In this document: positions 41,379-52,951 of the stretch, in pieces
Layout of the letters: each line of letters begins with the position of its first letter
Numbering within the stretch: position 1 is the first letter of the stretch
NCBI RefSeq assembly: GCF_009728735.1
Contig: NZ_CP024636.1
Location: forward strand, 3,847,319-3,911,318
Length of the DNA: 64,000 nucleotides
Direction: 5' to 3'
Source: Pantoea phytobeneficialis
GTDB taxonomy: Bacteria; Pseudomonadota; Gammaproteobacteria; Enterobacterales; Enterobacteriaceae
Made by a program: the position numbers and the translations under genes
The notes under the pieces: generated by a model
Database searches by the model: none
What the model was told of the DNA's origin: nothing
What the model saw: the letters and a program-made list of their open reading frames with translations, nothing else

Positions 41379-42620
41379 TTATTCCCTCCCCATACGCTGG
41401 GTATCGTTACGCAGCGCATTAGCGCGACGCTGATCCATGATGCTGCTCGGACTGTACGATGAAGTGTCGCTATTGCTGGCGCTGCTATCTGAAACCGGCG
41501 GCAGCTTCATCAAATCGGTATTTTTCTGGCCAGGCTGGCCTGGGGCTGCCTGAGCGCCACGCATCAGCTGATCCAGCGGCAGGACCATCAGGTTGTTGCC
41601 TCGATCGTTAACCAGCACTTTGCGGGTATGGCTGAGCACGCGTTCCATGCTTTCGATGTAGAGACGCTCTCTGGTGATTTGCGGAGCGGCTTTATATTCC
41701 GGCAACATGCGAGCAAAACGCGCCACTTCACCCTGCGCTTCCAGCACGGTACGCTCTTTGTAAGCGCGCGCCTCTTCAAGGATACGCTGTGCCTGACCAT
41801 TCGCGCGCGGCTGTACTTCGTTAGCATAAGCTTCTGCTTCACGTACGTACTGCTCGCGGTTTTCACGCGCGGCAATCGCATCATCAAATGAGGCTTTCAC
41901 CTCTTCCGGTGGACGTGCCGCCTGGAAGTTCACATCGAGCAGCGTGATACCCATATTGTATGGACGGATGGTTTCGTCTATTTCACGCTGGGTATCGCTA
42001 CGCACCACGGTACGGCCTTCCGTCAGGATACGATCCATAGTGGAACGACCAATCACGCCACGCAGCGCGCTGTCAGTTGCCTGGCGCAGGCTATCGTCAG
42101 CACTGGTCACGGCAAACAGATAACGCTCCGGATCGGTCACGCGATACTGCACGTTCATTTCCACGCGCACCACGTTTTCATCCGACGTCAGCATCACGCC
42201 AGAAGCGGCGAGTTCACGCACCGCCTCCACGTTGACGGCTTGGACATGGTCGATAAAAGTAGGTTTCCAGTTGAGACCAGGCTCAACCAGATGGCTGAAT
42301 TTGCCGAAACGGGTGACGACGCCGCGCTCCGCTTCTTTAATGGTGTAGAACCCGCTGGCCGCCCAGATGATCACTGCCGCAGCGGCAACGATGCCAACCA
42401 ATTTGCCACCGCTACCACCGCTGCGCTGGCCGTTGTTGTCACTCTGTTTGCCACCGCCCAGTCCACCGAGTTTTTTACTCAGTTTACGGAAGATATCATC
42501 CAGATCAGGTGGTCCCTGATCGCGACCTCCTTTGTTTCCCCCAGAGTTGCCGCCTTGATTATTGCTGCTTCCCCACGGGTCGCGGTCCTGTCCGTTATTA
42601 CCGGGCTGATTCCACGCCAT
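41379..42620 (-). CDS. hflK: FtsH-associated SPFH protein HflK
   Basis: A 413-residue partner of HflC (E. coli 419). A glycine/asparagine-rich cytoplasmic N-terminus (MAWNQPGNNGQDRDPWG) precedes one membrane helix (about residues 75-97) and the SPFH domain. The frame is open to 42704, but ATG 42620 is the family start. Confidence 0.96.
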   Translation of the reverse strand: MAWNQPGNNGQDRDPWGSSNNQGGNSGGNKGGRDQGPPDLDDIFRKLSKKLGGLGGGKQSDNNGQRSGGSGGKLVGIVAAAAVIIWAASGFYTIKEAERGVVTRFGKFSHLVEPGLNWKPTFIDHVQAVNVEAVRELAASGVMLTSDENVVRVEMNVQYRVTDPERYLFAVTSADDSLRQATDSALRGVIGRSTMDRILTEGRTVVRSDTQREIDETIRPYNMGITLLDVNFQAARPPEEVKASFDDAIAARENREQYVREAEAYANEVQPRANGQAQRILEEARAYKERTVLEAQGEVARFARMLPEYKAAPQITRERLYIESMERVLSHTRKVLVNDRGNNLMVLPLDQLMRGAQAAPGQPGQKNTDLMKLPPVSDSSASNSDTSSYSPSSIMDQRRANALRNDTQRMGRE

Positions 42621-42700
42621 GTCTCTACTCCATTTATTGTATTTACGTTTTACCTTACAGCCGATGTACAGGCTGTTCCGGTAAATGAGTTGGGCAACGG

Positions 42701-43981
42701 TCAAACAATATAACTGGCTAGCGACGGCTCTTGTTTACATAAACGACGCCAGTCCACAATCGGCATTCGTACGTGTAAACCTACACTGCCATCATCTTCA
42801 TTCCACTCTTTCTCAATCGCCTGTAACTGGTAAAAACGACTGCGCAGACGTCCGGCTTCCGGTGGTAAACGCAGATCATACTGCGCAATTTCACCCGCCA
42901 GACGTTCTGATAGTGCCTGCCATAATAATGGCAGACCGACACCGGTCTGCGCGGAAAGCCAGACGCGAATCGGTTTATTCTCTTCATCACGGTCGATACG
43001 CGGTTCGAAACCATCCAGCATATCGATTTTGTTCATGATCAGCAGGGAAGGAATTTCGTCGGCCTCAATCTCTGCCAACACTTCATTAACTGCCTCGATG
43101 TTGTCATTGACGCGTAAATCAGCCGCATCAATCACATGCATCAGTAAGGTGGCCTGACGCGTTTCCTGCAATGTTGCCTTAAACGCCGCCACCAAATCGT
43201 GAGGCAGGTGACGAATAAAACCTACCGTATCTGCCAGCACCACTTCCCCCACATCCGCCACATTCAGACGGCGTAAGGTCGGGTCCAGCGTCGCAAACAG
43301 CTGATCCGCAGCATAAACATCCGCTGACGTGATGGCGTTGAACAGGGTGGATTTACCGGCGTTGGTGTATCCCACCAACGAAACGGTTGGCACATCGGCT
43401 TTAGCGCGCGCCTGTCGTCCCTGTTCACGCTGTTTTTCCACGCGCTCAAGACGGGAAAGGATCAGACTGATACGGTTGCGCAGCAAACGACGGTCCGTTT
43501 CCAGCTGGGTTTCACCCGGACCACGCAAACCGATACCGCCCTTCTGGCGCTCAAGGTGCGTCCAGCCACGAACCAGACGCGTTGCCAGATGGCGTAGCTG
43601 TGCCAGCTCGACCTGCAATTTACCCTCATGGGTACGGGCGCGCTGAGCAAAAATATCGAGAATTAAGCCGGTGCGATCGACAACGCGACATTCGCACAGC
43701 CGCTCAAGATTTCGTTCCTGAGCAGGGGATAAGGCATGATCGAATAAAACGACCGATGCTCCACTCGCTTTCACCGCATCGGCAATTTCAACTGCCTTTC
43801 CTTCACCGACAAAATATTTGGGATGTGGCGCTTTACGGCTGCCAGTAATAACCTGCAGCGCTTCGACGCCCGCAGAAGAGACAAGAGTTTCAAACTCCTG
43901 CAAATCTTCCAGCTCTTTGTCTTGGGAGAACCAGATGTGTACCAGTACGGCCTGCTCACCGGCATCATAACGGTCAAACAA
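42701..43981 (-). CDS. hflX: Ribosome-splitting GTPase HflX
   Basis: A 426-residue Obg-HflX GTPase that splits stalled 70S ribosomes under heat stress. The N-terminal HflX domain contains [16 protein letters not shown]; the G domain has GYTNAGKST (G1), DTVGF (G3) and NKID (G4). The start codon is TTG, preceded by GCGAGG. It follows hfq in the operon. Confidence 0.96.
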   Translation of the reverse strand: MFDRYDAGEQAVLVHIWFSQDKELEDLQEFETLVSSAGVEALQVITGSRKAPHPKYFVGEGKAVEIADAVKASGASVVLFDHALSPAQERNLERLCECRVVDRTGLILDIFAQRARTHEGKLQVELAQLRHLATRLVRGWTHLERQKGGIGLRGPGETQLETDRRLLRNRISLILSRLERVEKQREQGRQARAKADVPTVSLVGYTNAGKSTLFNAITSADVYAADQLFATLDPTLRRLNVADVGEVVLADTVGFIRHLPHDLVAAFKATLQETRQATLLMHVIDAADLRVNDNIEAVNEVLAEIEADEIPSLLIMNKIDMLDGFEPRIDRDEENKPIRVWLSAQTGVGLPLLWQALSERLAGEIAQYDLRLPPEAGRLRSRFYQLQAIEKEWNEDDGSVGLHVRMPIVDWRRLCKQEPSLASYIV

Positions 43982-44061
43982 GCTATAACCTCGCTAAAAT
44001 AAATAACCAGGACGGGAAAACGTTCGCGCTCTCCAGCCCTGGCTTCACGGCAACACAAAAA

Positions 44062-44373
44062 TTATTCTGCGTTATCGCCGTCTTGTTGTGGCTGCGACTG
44101 AGCGGCCTGGTTGCTTCCGCCGTGGTGGTAGTTACTGCTTCCGCCGCCCGCATTGTTGCTATGGTGCGATACCGGACGAGAAGGAACCACTGTAGAGATG
44201 GCGTGCTTATACACCATCTGGCTAACTGTGTTTTTCAACAAAATAACGAACTGATCGAAGGATTCAATCTGCCCTTGCAGCTTAATACCATTCACCAAAT
44301 AGATCGAAACCGGTACACGTTCACGACGCAGTGCGTTCAAAAACGGGTCTTGTAATGATTGCCCCTTAGCCAT
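44062..44373 (-). CDS. hfq: RNA chaperone Hfq
   Basis: A 103-residue Sm-like protein that forms a hexamer and pairs small RNAs with mRNAs. The core is [20 protein letters not shown] through [17 protein letters not shown], with the distal- and proximal-face residues intact. The C-terminal tail is rich in Asn, Gly, Ser and His, as in other enterobacteria. Confidence 0.98.
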   Translation of the reverse strand: MAKGQSLQDPFLNALRRERVPVSIYLVNGIKLQGQIESFDQFVILLKNTVSQMVYKHAISTVVPSRPVSHHSNNAGGGSSNYHHGGSNQAAQSQPQQDGDNAE

Positions 44374-44475
44374 TCTATCTTTTCCTTATATGCTTGTTGT
44401 TTGTTACTTTTTGAACCGTGGTTCAGAAAAACTGCGTAAAAAATTTGCGCACGATAACGGATCAATTGTACACAA

Positions 44476-45426
44476 TCATCCCTGCTTCGCACTAACAACC
44501 TGAAGCACCGCATTACGCGCTAAATCTGGCTCGTCACTGTCTAACCAGTGCACGTCAGGCCAGCCACGTAACCAGGTCATCTGGCGTTTCGCGAGCTGCC
44601 GGGTTGCGCAAATTCCCCGATAAACCATTTCGTTGTAATCGATTTCGCCAGTGAGATAAGACCACATTTGACGATAACCAACACAGCGAATGGAAGGCAT
44701 ATCCGTATGCAAATCACCTCGTGCAAACAGAGCGCGAGCCTCCGCTTCAAACCCTGACGCCAGCATCTGGTTGTAACGCAACGCAATGCGTTGATGTAGC
44801 AATTCGCGATTCGCCGGAGCGATTGCGAACTGATACACGTCGTAGGGTAACGCTTCACCGGATGTTTTTGTCAGTTCCGTTAAAGTTTTACCCGAAATAA
44901 AAAAAACTTCCAGTGCTCGCGAAAGTCTCTGCGGATCATTCGGATGAATACGACCACCGGCGACCGGATCGATTTCACACAGCTGACGGTGCAAGGCATC
45001 CCAACCTTTCTCCGCCGCCATTTGCTCTATCCGCTGACGCACGTCCGGATCGGCCGAGGGCAGCGGCGACAATCCTTCAAGCAACGCCTTGAAGTAGAGC
45101 ATGGTTCCACCAACAAGCAACGGAATCTTACCCCTTTGGGTGATTTCCGCCATTTCTGCCAACGCATCACGACGAAATTCGGCAGCGGAATACGCCTCCG
45201 CCGGGTCGCGAATGTCCAGCAAGCGATGGGGTGCTTGCGCTAACTCCTCTTCGGACGGCTTCGCCGTGCCAATATCCATCCCGCGATAGATTAAGGCAGA
45301 GTCAACGCTAATAAGTTCCACCGGAAGATGCTGACGCAACGAAATTGCCAGCGCCGTCTTACCGGAGGCAGTCGGGCCCATCAAAAAAATTGCCTTAGGC
45401 CGGCTAGCCTGGTTCAGTTCACTCAT
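44476..45426 (-). CDS. miaA: tRNA dimethylallyltransferase MiaA
   Basis: A 316-residue enzyme, identical in length to E. coli MiaA. It adds dimethylallyl to A37 of tRNAs that read UNN codons. The P-loop GPTASGKT is at 17-24, and [34 protein letters not shown] and the C-terminal insertion region follow. Its ATG overlaps the mutL 3' end by 8 bp. Confidence 0.97.
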   Translation of the reverse strand: MSELNQASRPKAIFLMGPTASGKTALAISLRQHLPVELISVDSALIYRGMDIGTAKPSEEELAQAPHRLLDIRDPAEAYSAAEFRRDALAEMAEITQRGKIPLLVGGTMLYFKALLEGLSPLPSADPDVRQRIEQMAAEKGWDALHRQLCEIDPVAGGRIHPNDPQRLSRALEVFFISGKTLTELTKTSGEALPYDVYQFAIAPANRELLHQRIALRYNQMLASGFEAEARALFARGDLHTDMPSIRCVGYRQMWSYLTGEIDYNEMVYRGICATRQLAKRQMTWLRGWPDVHWLDSDEPDLARNAVLQVVSAKQG

Positions 45427-47260
45427 GCTTCAACGCGTTAATCGCGCTCTCAATCTCAACGGCCTGTAACAGGCCAGAAGGCGGCGACTTTAACAGTTGC
45501 GGGCATAGCCGTTCCAGCTCCGCCAGCAACGTAATCGCCTGCGAGTGATTCCAGTGCGGGGCTTCTGCATTGTCACGACGGGCCAGCCACTGGGCCAGTG
45601 CGAACGCAGAAACCTCTTGCTGCCGGGCGAGATAGCCTAACAGTTCTGGAATCAAGATTTGTAAATTTTGTGTGCGTAACGGTAAAGGCACCGCGCGGAG
45701 CGTCACATGCTGCCCTTCCCGTTGTAAATCAATGCCCATCGCCGTTAACAATGCCGCTTGTCGGCCAATTACCGCCATCTCCTCTGCCGCGACTTTCAGC
45801 CTGACAGGGATCAGTAACGGCTGTGGTTTCAGCCCTTCTTCTCCAGGTTGCAACTGGGCCTGTTTTAGCCAACGTGCGGCCACCGGTAAAGAGAGTAATT
45901 GCAGCGTATCGCCACGCTCCAGCAAGGCATAACATTGACGAACCACGCTCAGTACCCGCCCAAAGCTTTGCACATGAGCCGCAAGCGGTGTTTCGCTTGC
46001 GGGTTTAGGCACGGGGGCCGGGACGGATGGCGCTTTTGCCGGCGTCGGCACGCTGACCGGCGTTTGTATCAGTTTCTGATAGGCCGCCCCTTCACGCGTG
46101 TTATAGCCTGGCTCTTGCGACTGCCAGCCACCGCCCGCAGCGCCTGAGCGACGTGGCGTTGCCGCTGGCTGGGAAAAATGATTTCCGCCCGCCGCCTGCC
46201 GGTTCTCCGGCTGCCACTGTGGCGCAGGTTCTTCTGCGTGTGCAATCGGCAATTCAGCAGCACGGCTGGCCTGTAAGGCGCTCATCACCCCTTGCCAGAT
46301 AAAATCATGGACCAGACGTGACTGGTGAAAACGGACTTCGTGCTTGGCCGGATGAACGTTAACATCCACCTGGTGCGGATCAATTTCCAGATAAAGCACG
46401 TAAGCCGGTTGCTGCTCATCACCTAACTGGGTTTGATAGGCCTGGCGAATGGCGTGATTGATCAGTTTATCGCGCATCATACGGCCATTGACGTAGCAAT
46501 ATTGCAGGTCCGTCACCTGACGTGAACCGGCCGGATCAGCCACCCAGCCGCGCAGGGCCAAATCATCATGCTGCCAGTCAATCCTCAGCGCATGCTGCAT
46601 AAAGGTGGTGCCGCAAATCGCCCCAAGTCGACGCTCACGCTGTGCATCCTGAGTCACGCCACGATACTGGCGCATCAACTTACCGTTATGGCTGAGCGAG
46701 ATCGCCACATCGAAACGCGCCAGCGCAATGCGACGAATCACTTCATCAATGTGGGTAAACTCGGTTTTCTCCGTACGCATGAATTTACGGCGGGCCGGGG
46801 TGTTGTAAAACAGGTCGAGGACTTCCAGCGTGGTGCCAACCGGATGTGCCGCCGGTTTAACCGTGACCGCCATTTCCCGCCCTTCGGCGTAGGCCTGCCA
46901 GGCTTCGGTTTGATCTTCAGTACGTGAAGTGAGCGTCAGGCGGGACACCGAACTGATACTGGCGAGCGCTTCGCCACGGAAGCCCAGGCTGACAATGGCT
47001 TCGAGATCGTCCAGCGAGGCAATTTTGCTGGTTGCATGTCGCGCCAGTGCCATCGCCAGTTCATCTTTAGCTATCCCACAACCGTTATCACGAATGCGGA
47101 TTAACTTTGCGCCGCCCTTTTCGATGTCCACATCGATACGCGTGGCCCCGGCATCGAGGCTGTTTTCCACCAGCTCTTTCACCACCGATGCCGGACGCTC
47201 CACCACTTCGCCTGCGGCGATCTGGTTTGCCAGCTGTGGCGGTAAAATCTGTATAGGCAT
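45419..47260 (-). CDS. mutL: DNA mismatch repair protein MutL
   Basis: A 613-residue GHKL ATPase (E. coli 615) that couples MutS to MutH and UvrD. The N-terminal ATPase has [15 protein letters not shown] and [14 protein letters not shown] proline/alanine-rich linker (about residues 335-430) leads to the dimerisation domain, which lacks the DQHA(x)2E(x)4E endonuclease motif, as expected where MutH exists. ATG 47260 is the family start; the in-frame codon at 47290 is rejected. Confidence 0.97.
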   Translation of the reverse strand: MPIQILPPQLANQIAAGEVVERPASVVKELVENSLDAGATRIDVDIEKGGAKLIRIRDNGCGIAKDELAMALARHATSKIASLDDLEAIVSLGFRGEALASISSVSRLTLTSRTEDQTEAWQAYAEGREMAVTVKPAAHPVGTTLEVLDLFYNTPARRKFMRTEKTEFTHIDEVIRRIALARFDVAISLSHNGKLMRQYRGVTQDAQRERRLGAICGTTFMQHALRIDWQHDDLALRGWVADPAGSRQVTDLQYCYVNGRMMRDKLINHAIRQAYQTQLGDEQQPAYVLYLEIDPHQVDVNVHPAKHEVRFHQSRLVHDFIWQGVMSALQASRAAELPIAHAEEPAPQWQPENRQAAGGNHFSQPAATPRRSGAAGGGWQSQEPGYNTREGAAYQKLIQTPVSVPTPAKAPSVPAPVPKPASETPLAAHVQSFGRVLSVVRQCYALLERGDTLQLLSLPVAARWLKQAQLQPGEEGLKPQPLLIPVRLKVAAEEMAVIGRQAALLTAMGIDLQREGQHVTLRAVPLPLRTQNLQILIPELLGYLARQQEVSAFALAQWLARRDNAEAPHWNHSQAITLLAELERLCPQLLKSPPSGLLQAVEIESAINALKHE

Positions 47261-47303
47261 GGTGGTGATCCTTGTAGCTGGCTGGCCCACCAGGGGCCAG
47301 CAA

Positions 47304-48953
47304 TCAGGATTGCGGGATTTTCAGAGTTTGCCCCAACATCACGTTAGAGGACTTCATATTATTGGCCTGCATGATGGCATTGGGGCTGACGCCATAATGG
47401 GCGGCAATTGCGGTTAATGAGTCACCGCGCACTACCTTATGGCGAACCGGACCACGCGAGGTACTTGCGGTGACGGTCGATTTCGCCGGCACCTTCAGGC
47501 GTTGCCCAACCCAAACCACATCACGTTTCAGGCTGTTCATCTCGCGCAGCGTTGCCATACTGACACCGTATTTTGCGGCGATACCTGACAAGGTTTCACC
47601 ACGCGTCACGGTATGGCGTTGTGTCGCACCCGTATATTGCACCGTGCCTGTCGCCGGATTACTGGCGACGCTTACCACTGGTGCGTTATCCAGCGGGCGG
47701 TTTTCTTCCCTTGGGACCGATTGCAACGGGTGCGCCAGGAAGTAATTACGTAACCCTTTATAAATCGACTGTGCAATCTTCTGCTGATAAGCGCTGCTGC
47801 CCAGCAGCCGCTCCTCAGTCAAATTACTGATAAAGCCGGTTTCGACCAATAAAGAGGGGATATCCGGTGAACGTAATACACCGAGGCTGGCATGCTCAGG
47901 CAGACGTTTATGCAACGGCGTAATGCCACGCAACTGCTGCAACACCTTCACCGCCACATCATAGCCAACACGCTGCGAATGGCCGAATTGCAGATCCAAT
48001 ACCGCCTGGCTCAGATAGGGATCGGCCTGGGTATTCGCCAGCAGATCACCTGCGCCGCCCAGCAGTTCTGATTGTTTCTCTTTCTGTTCCAGCCAGTTTG
48101 CCATTTCGCTGTTCGCGCGACGGTTGGATAGCACCCACACCGAGGCGCCGGTTGCTGAGTGGCTGGGTGCCGCATCGGCGTGAATGGATACCAGCAGGTT
48201 GGCGTTTTCTTTGCGCGCAACGTCAGAGCGGCCCATCACCGAGATAAAGTAGTCTCCGGTACGCGTCAGGACCGGTTTAAACATCGGGTCCTGATCCATC
48301 AATGCTTTCAATTTACGTGCGATGGCGATGGTGACATTTTTCTCATGCAAACCACGCTGCCCGGTCGCACCGGGGTCCTGGCCGCCGTGACCGGCATCAA
48401 TCGCGACAATCACCGGTTCGTTACGACTCACCGCGCCACCGGGACGGATGGTGGTATTACTCCTGCTGACCGTGGTTACCGGGTTAGCGTTAAACGGATT
48501 TCCCTGATTGCTGCTCGTGGTTTCGCGCACCGAGCTGACCGGTGCCGCATTGCGCTTCGCCGTTTGCGTACCGCGAATGGTGAACACCACGCGATACTGA
48601 TTGCCATCACGCTGAGTCGTTGCGCGGGTACGCGCAGCCTGGGTTAATTCAAATACCAGACGAATACTCTGCTTATCTTGTGGCTTACTGTTGCGGATAC
48701 GCTTAACGATATTTTCGCCGCTGAACGTCAACGGCAATCCCTGAATATTGCCGCTCTGGCGGATATCCAGTACCACGCGATCGGGGTTGTGCAACGGAAA
48801 AAAACCGTACACAGGCTGACCGTTAAAGCTCAGGGTGACCGTCGCCTGACTGTCACCATTATCGACTTTGATATCTGCTAATGTGGCGGCCAGCGCCGAG
48901 GTGGAGAACAGGCAGAGCAGCGCCAGCAACGCCATTTTCATCCGTGACATCAT
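47304..48953 (-). CDS. amiB: N-acetylmuramoyl-L-alanine amidase AmiB with two LysM domains
   Basis: A 549-residue periplasmic amidase that splits septal peptidoglycan with EnvC activation. Order: signal peptide (ending TSALA-ATL), AMIN domain (about 25-130), zinc amidase_3 domain with [22 protein letters not shown] and LVETGFISN, then two LysM modules near the C-terminus. E. coli AmiB (445) ends before these modules. The ATG overlaps the tsaE stop (ATGA). Confidence 0.95.
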   Translation of the reverse strand: MMSRMKMALLALLCLFSTSALAATLADIKVDNGDSQATVTLSFNGQPVYGFFPLHNPDRVVLDIRQSGNIQGLPLTFSGENIVKRIRNSKPQDKQSIRLVFELTQAARTRATTQRDGNQYRVVFTIRGTQTAKRNAAPVSSVRETTSSNQGNPFNANPVTTVSRSNTTIRPGGAVSRNEPVIVAIDAGHGGQDPGATGQRGLHEKNVTIAIARKLKALMDQDPMFKPVLTRTGDYFISVMGRSDVARKENANLLVSIHADAAPSHSATGASVWVLSNRRANSEMANWLEQKEKQSELLGGAGDLLANTQADPYLSQAVLDLQFGHSQRVGYDVAVKVLQQLRGITPLHKRLPEHASLGVLRSPDIPSLLVETGFISNLTEERLLGSSAYQQKIAQSIYKGLRNYFLAHPLQSVPREENRPLDNAPVVSVASNPATGTVQYTGATQRHTVTRGETLSGIAAKYGVSMATLREMNSLKRDVVWVGQRLKVPAKSTVTASTSRGPVRHKVVRGDSLTAIAAHYGVSPNAIMQANNMKSSNVMLGQTLKIPQS

Positions 48954-49426
48954 GCCTGATCCCTGCACTGCTGGAACTGTTGTAGCAGGGTTTCGCCCTG
49001 CGCTGAAACCGCCTGGAGTTCTGCTTCACGCGCATTGTCAACGTAACGCAATGTCAGCGCCAGGTCCGGTTCAGGTAAGACACACGCACCCTGCTGTGGC
49101 CATTCAACCAGGCAAATGGCATCGCCGCTGAAATAGTCGCGAATTCCCATAAACTCCAGTTCTTCCGGATCGGCTAAACGATACAGGTCGAAGTGGTATA
49201 ACGTACGGCTATCCAGCGTATAGGGTTCGACCAGCGTATAAGTCGGGCTTTTAACATTGCCCTGATGGCCCAGCGCCTGCAAAAAACCACGACTGAATGT
49301 CGTTTTACCCGCGCCCAAATCGCCATATAAATAAATCACCAGCGCGCTGTTGCATACGCGAGCCAGCTGCGCGCCAAGTTCAAGAGTTGCCGCTTCATCA
49401 GGCAAAGAAATAACACAGGTCTTCAT
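48950..49426 (-). CDS. tsaE: tRNA t6A biosynthesis ATPase TsaE
   Basis: A 158-residue P-loop ATPase (E. coli 153) with [13 protein letters not shown] near residues 36-48. It works with TsaB, TsaC and TsaD to make threonylcarbamoyladenosine at A37 of ANN-decoding tRNAs. It lies 3 bp after nnr and overlaps amiB by 4 bp. Confidence 0.96.
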   Translation of the reverse strand: MKTCVISLPDEAATLELGAQLARVCNSALVIYLYGDLGAGKTTFSRGFLQALGHQGNVKSPTYTLVEPYTLDSRTLYHFDLYRLADPEELEFMGIRDYFSGDAICLVEWPQQGACVLPEPDLALTLRYVDNAREAELQAVSAQGETLLQQFQQCRDQA

Positions 49427-49429
49427 TCT

Positions 49430-50947
49430 TTATTGTTGGATCATCTCTGGATTAACAAACTGCCACAGCAGCTCGAACAAATCAGTGGCCAGCATACCGC
49501 GTGTACCGCGCTGGCGGGCAACGGCGTCCGCTGCTGCACCATGCGCCACGCAGCCTGCACAGGCCGCATCAAACAGGGCCAGTTTTTGGCCCATCAGCGC
49601 GGCAATAATGCCGCTTAATATATCGCCCATACCGCCAGAGGCCATACCGGCATTGCCAACATCGCTGATGACCAGGTTTCCCTGGTCATCAGCGATCACC
49701 GTACCCGCCCCTTTCAACACCACGACGCCACCGTAGCGTTTGACCAATGTCTGGGCGGCATGGATGCGGTCGCTCTCAATTTCGCTGGTCTTGACGCCCA
49801 GCAGACGCGCCGCTTCGCCGGGATGTGGCGTAATGATGCGATTCTGACGGTAATCCGCATTGATTGCCAGCAGGTTGAGCGCATCCGCATCCCAAAGCAT
49901 CGGCTTTTCGCAGGCTACAACCGTTTTCAGCGCCTGTTTACCCCAATCGCGCTGGCCCAAGCCTGGGCCAATGGCAATCACATCCGCCCATTCCAACGCC
50001 TGCTGTAGCCGTTCTTCGACCAGCGCATCCACCATCAGTTCCGGTCGGGCGGTCAGGATTGGCGCGATATTATCTTCATGCGTCAGCACGCGCACAAGCC
50101 CTGCCCCGGCACGCAATGCTGCTTCTGCCGTCATGCGAATCGCGCCCGCCGTTCCCCGATCCCCGCCAACCACCAGTAAACGACCATGATCGCCCTTATG
50201 CGAGGTGGCTTTACGCGGCTTCAGCCAACGAGAGAGGTCCTGAGCATCAACACGCTGCATCGGTGCCGGGTTACCCGCAAGAAAGACCGACAGCCCCAGC
50301 TCATCGACATGCAATTGCCCGATATAATCACGCGCTTTGCCGGTAAGTTGTCCGGGTTTCAACACAATCATGCTTAAGGTATGCGCGGCCAGCATAGTCG
50401 CCCCCGGCGCCGTACCGTTGGCTGCCGCCAGCCCTGAAGGCATGTCGATTGCCAGCACCGGTGCCGCATGAGCATTGGCGAGCGTAATCAGATGGTCATA
50501 AGGTGCAGCAGGCGCACGGTTCAGCCCGGTGCCGAGCAGAGCATCAATGATCACCTCAACCTGTTCCGGCCAGCAGGCATCGGCTGCATGAATCACTCCG
50601 CCTGCCGCCAGCCATGCTTCACGCGCTTGCTGCGCTTCTTCCGGTAGCGGTTTGCTGCCTTCACACGCCAGCAGCGTGACCGTGATGCCTGCCGCTTGCG
50701 CCAGTCGCGCCACCACATATCCATCGCCGCCGTTGTTGCCGTGCCCGCAGAGAACCAACCAGTGACTGGCTTCAGGCCATAAGCGACGTGCCAGTTCATA
50801 GCTGGCCTGCCCGGCGCGCTGCATCAGTTCATACAGGGTCAGTCCCAGGCTGTCGGCGGCATCGCGCTCCAGTTTTCCTATCGCCTGCGCAGGCCAGACA
50901 GAGTGTGATAAACTGCGCGTGTTAGCGTTCAATTCCTGGTTTCTCAT
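49430..50947 (-). CDS. nnr: Bifunctional NAD(P)H-hydrate epimerase/dehydratase Nnr
   Basis: A 505-residue repair enzyme for hydrated NAD(P)H. The N-terminal YjeF_N epimerase domain has CGHGNNGGDGYVVARL; the C-terminal ADP-dependent dehydratase domain has DADALN, TPHPGEAARLLG and NAGMASGGMGDILSG. GAGAGGG precedes the ATG. Its start codon and the divergent queG start codon share two bases. Confidence 0.96.
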   Translation of the reverse strand: MRNQELNANTRSLSHSVWPAQAIGKLERDAADSLGLTLYELMQRAGQASYELARRLWPEASHWLVLCGHGNNGGDGYVVARLAQAAGITVTLLACEGSKPLPEEAQQAREAWLAAGGVIHAADACWPEQVEVIIDALLGTGLNRAPAAPYDHLITLANAHAAPVLAIDMPSGLAAANGTAPGATMLAAHTLSMIVLKPGQLTGKARDYIGQLHVDELGLSVFLAGNPAPMQRVDAQDLSRWLKPRKATSHKGDHGRLLVVGGDRGTAGAIRMTAEAALRAGAGLVRVLTHEDNIAPILTARPELMVDALVEERLQQALEWADVIAIGPGLGQRDWGKQALKTVVACEKPMLWDADALNLLAINADYRQNRIITPHPGEAARLLGVKTSEIESDRIHAAQTLVKRYGGVVVLKGAGTVIADDQGNLVISDVGNAGMASGGMGDILSGIIAALMGQKLALFDAACAGCVAHGAAADAVARQRGTRGMLATDLFELLWQFVNPEMIQQ

Positions 50948-52085
50948 GTCATACCCTCTCGATCTTCAACAGCTTGCTCAACAGATTAAACTCTGGGGGC
51001 GCGAACTCGGCTTCCAGCAAGTCGGTATTTGCGATACCGATCTCAGCCTTGAAGAACCCAGGTTGCAGGCGTGGCTGGATAAACAATACCACGGTGAGAT
51101 GGAGTGGATGGCGCGTCATGGCATGATGCGCGCGCGTCCCCATGAGTTACTACCCGGCACATTGCGGGTGATCAGCGTTCGTATGAATTACCTGCCGGCC
51201 AAAGCGGCCTTCGCCAGCACGCTGAAAAATCCGCAACTGGGTTATGTCAGCCGCTATGCGCTGGGCCGCGATTATCACAAAGTATTACGCAATCGACTGA
51301 AAAAGCTCGGGGAAAAGATTCAGGAGCAGTGTGGCGAACTGAATTTCCGCCCATTTGTTGATTCCGCCCCGCTGCTGGAACGTCCACTGGCAGCCAAAGC
51401 AGGCCTGGGCTGGACCGGCAAACATTCACTGATTCTCAACCGTGAAGCGGGTTCGTGGTTTTTCCTCGGCGAGTTGCTGATCGACTTGCCGTTGCCAGTA
51501 GATACCCCGCAGGAAGAACAGTGTGGCCGTTGTGTCGCCTGTATGACCATCTGCCCGACATCAGCGATTGTCGAGCCGTACACCGTAGATGCGCGACGTT
51601 GTATCTCTTACCTGACCATTGAACTGGAAGGTGCCATCCCGGAAGAGTTTCGCCCGCTGATTGGCAACCGTATCTATGGTTGCGACGATTGCCAGTTGAT
51701 TTGTCCGTGGAACCGCTATGGGCAACTCACCGACGAAGACGATTTTTCACCGCGTGCCGTGCTGCATGCACCACCGCTCACCACGCTGTTTATGTGGGAT
51801 GAAGCAAAATTTTTGCGCGTGACTGAAGGGTCGGCCATTCGCCGTATTGGACATCTGCGTTGGTTGCGTAACGTAGCGGTGGCATTGGGCAATGCGCCCT
51901 GGTCAGAAGAAAATATCGCCGTGTTGCAACAGCGTTCAGGAGAGCATCCCTTGCTGGATGAACATATCGATTGGGCGCTGGCTCAACAGCGTGAGAAGCG
52001 TGCCGCTCTTAAAGTTGAGGTCCAGCCTGCACAGAAATTGCGTCTGGTACGAGCGATTGAAAAAGGTCTGGCGCGTGATGCGTGA
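50946..52085 (+). CDS. queG: Epoxyqueuosine reductase QueG
   Basis: A 379-residue cobalamin and Fe-S enzyme, the same length as in E. coli. It reduces epoxyqueuosine to queuosine at tRNA position 34. Two 4Fe-4S ligand sets are intact: CGRCVACMTICPT and CDDCQLICPWN. No strong ribosome-binding site is seen because the upstream bases are the antisense of nnr. Confidence 0.96.
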   Translation: MSYPLDLQQLAQQIKLWGRELGFQQVGICDTDLSLEEPRLQAWLDKQYHGEMEWMARHGMMRARPHELLPGTLRVISVRMNYLPAKAAFASTLKNPQLGYVSRYALGRDYHKVLRNRLKKLGEKIQEQCGELNFRPFVDSAPLLERPLAAKAGLGWTGKHSLILNREAGSWFFLGELLIDLPLPVDTPQEEQCGRCVACMTICPTSAIVEPYTVDARRCISYLTIELEGAIPEEFRPLIGNRIYGCDDCQLICPWNRYGQLTDEDDFSPRAVLHAPPLTTLFMWDEAKFLRVTEGSAIRRIGHLRWLRNVAVALGNAPWSEENIAVLQQRSGEHPLLDEHIDWALAQQREKRAALKVEVQPAQKLRLVRAIEKGLARDA

Positions 52086-52510
52086 TTGAACAAATTTGCA
52101 GGATAAAATCCTTTTCCACATGCTGTGAATAAAATTATCAAGCCGATTAACGGGATGCCCCGTTATATCGTCCAGTAAGTTTAACAACAGTCTGAAACAT
52201 GAAAAAATAGATTAAAATCAATAAATTATAAATTTATCGTAAACATTTATACATACATTAGGATATAAGCAATCGTCCAGAGCCTGTGGATAACTCTGTT
52301 CAAAACGGTTTTGCATATAGGGTAAAACGCCGTCTGAATGCACCGGGCAGATTGTGGATAACCTGCTGGCCTATCAAGGCAGCGACTGTCGTCAGTTCAT
52401 CAATTTTTGACTTTGCAGCATTGCGCAAACTTTCCAGAAAACGGTTTGGCTGCCACAGTTTTAGTTTTGCTCGTGACCGAAGACAAATAACTTAAATGAA
52501 TATTCAAAAC
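52086..52510. other. datA: datA-like DnaA-titration region
   Basis: 425 bp without a gene. It holds DnaA-box matches TGTGAATAA (52124-52132), TGTGGATAA (52285-52293) and TGTGGATAA (52353-52361), plus one-mismatch boxes at 52112-52120 and 52247-52255. A perfect IHF consensus, AATCAATAAATTA, lies at 52216-52228 between the boxes in an AT-rich stretch. In E. coli datA lies at the same place, between queG and glyV, and an IHF site between its DnaA boxes drives ATP-DnaA hydrolysis. Confidence 0.82.
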
Positions 52511-52586
<76 letters not shown>

Positions 52587-52611
52587 GTAGGAGGTACTGC
52601 TATACAAATTT

Positions 52612-52687
<76 letters not shown>

Positions 52688-52713
52688 ATAGGAGGTACTG
52701 CTGAACCAAATTT

Positions 52714-52789
<76 letters not shown>

Positions 52790-52839
52790 ATCATCTTGGT
52801 TCTGGCCGCACCGAAATTCTTCATCGGTACGGGGTGCGC

Positions 52840-52867
52840 ATTATACGAGAAATCCTTTCCATCGCAA
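52840..52867 (-). promoter_or_regulatory. Promoter of the tRNA-Gly array
   Basis: On the minus strand TTGCGA (-35, 52862-52867) and TATAAT (-10, 52840-52845) are 16 bp apart. A GC-rich discriminator (GCGCACCCC) follows, as expected for a stringently controlled stable-RNA promoter. Confidence 0.75.
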
Positions 52868-52951
52868 GAGCCTGAAAGCAAAATTTTGCGCTTTCTGCGC
52901 GTTTGCCGATTAATTCAGCAACCTGCTGTTTTCCTGCGCACCCGAAGGCGA

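Noticed and set aside
52149..52164. AACGGG/CCCGTT hairpin after queG as a terminator
   Set aside because: Short stem with no T-run; it lies inside the datA-like region and cannot be assigned a role.
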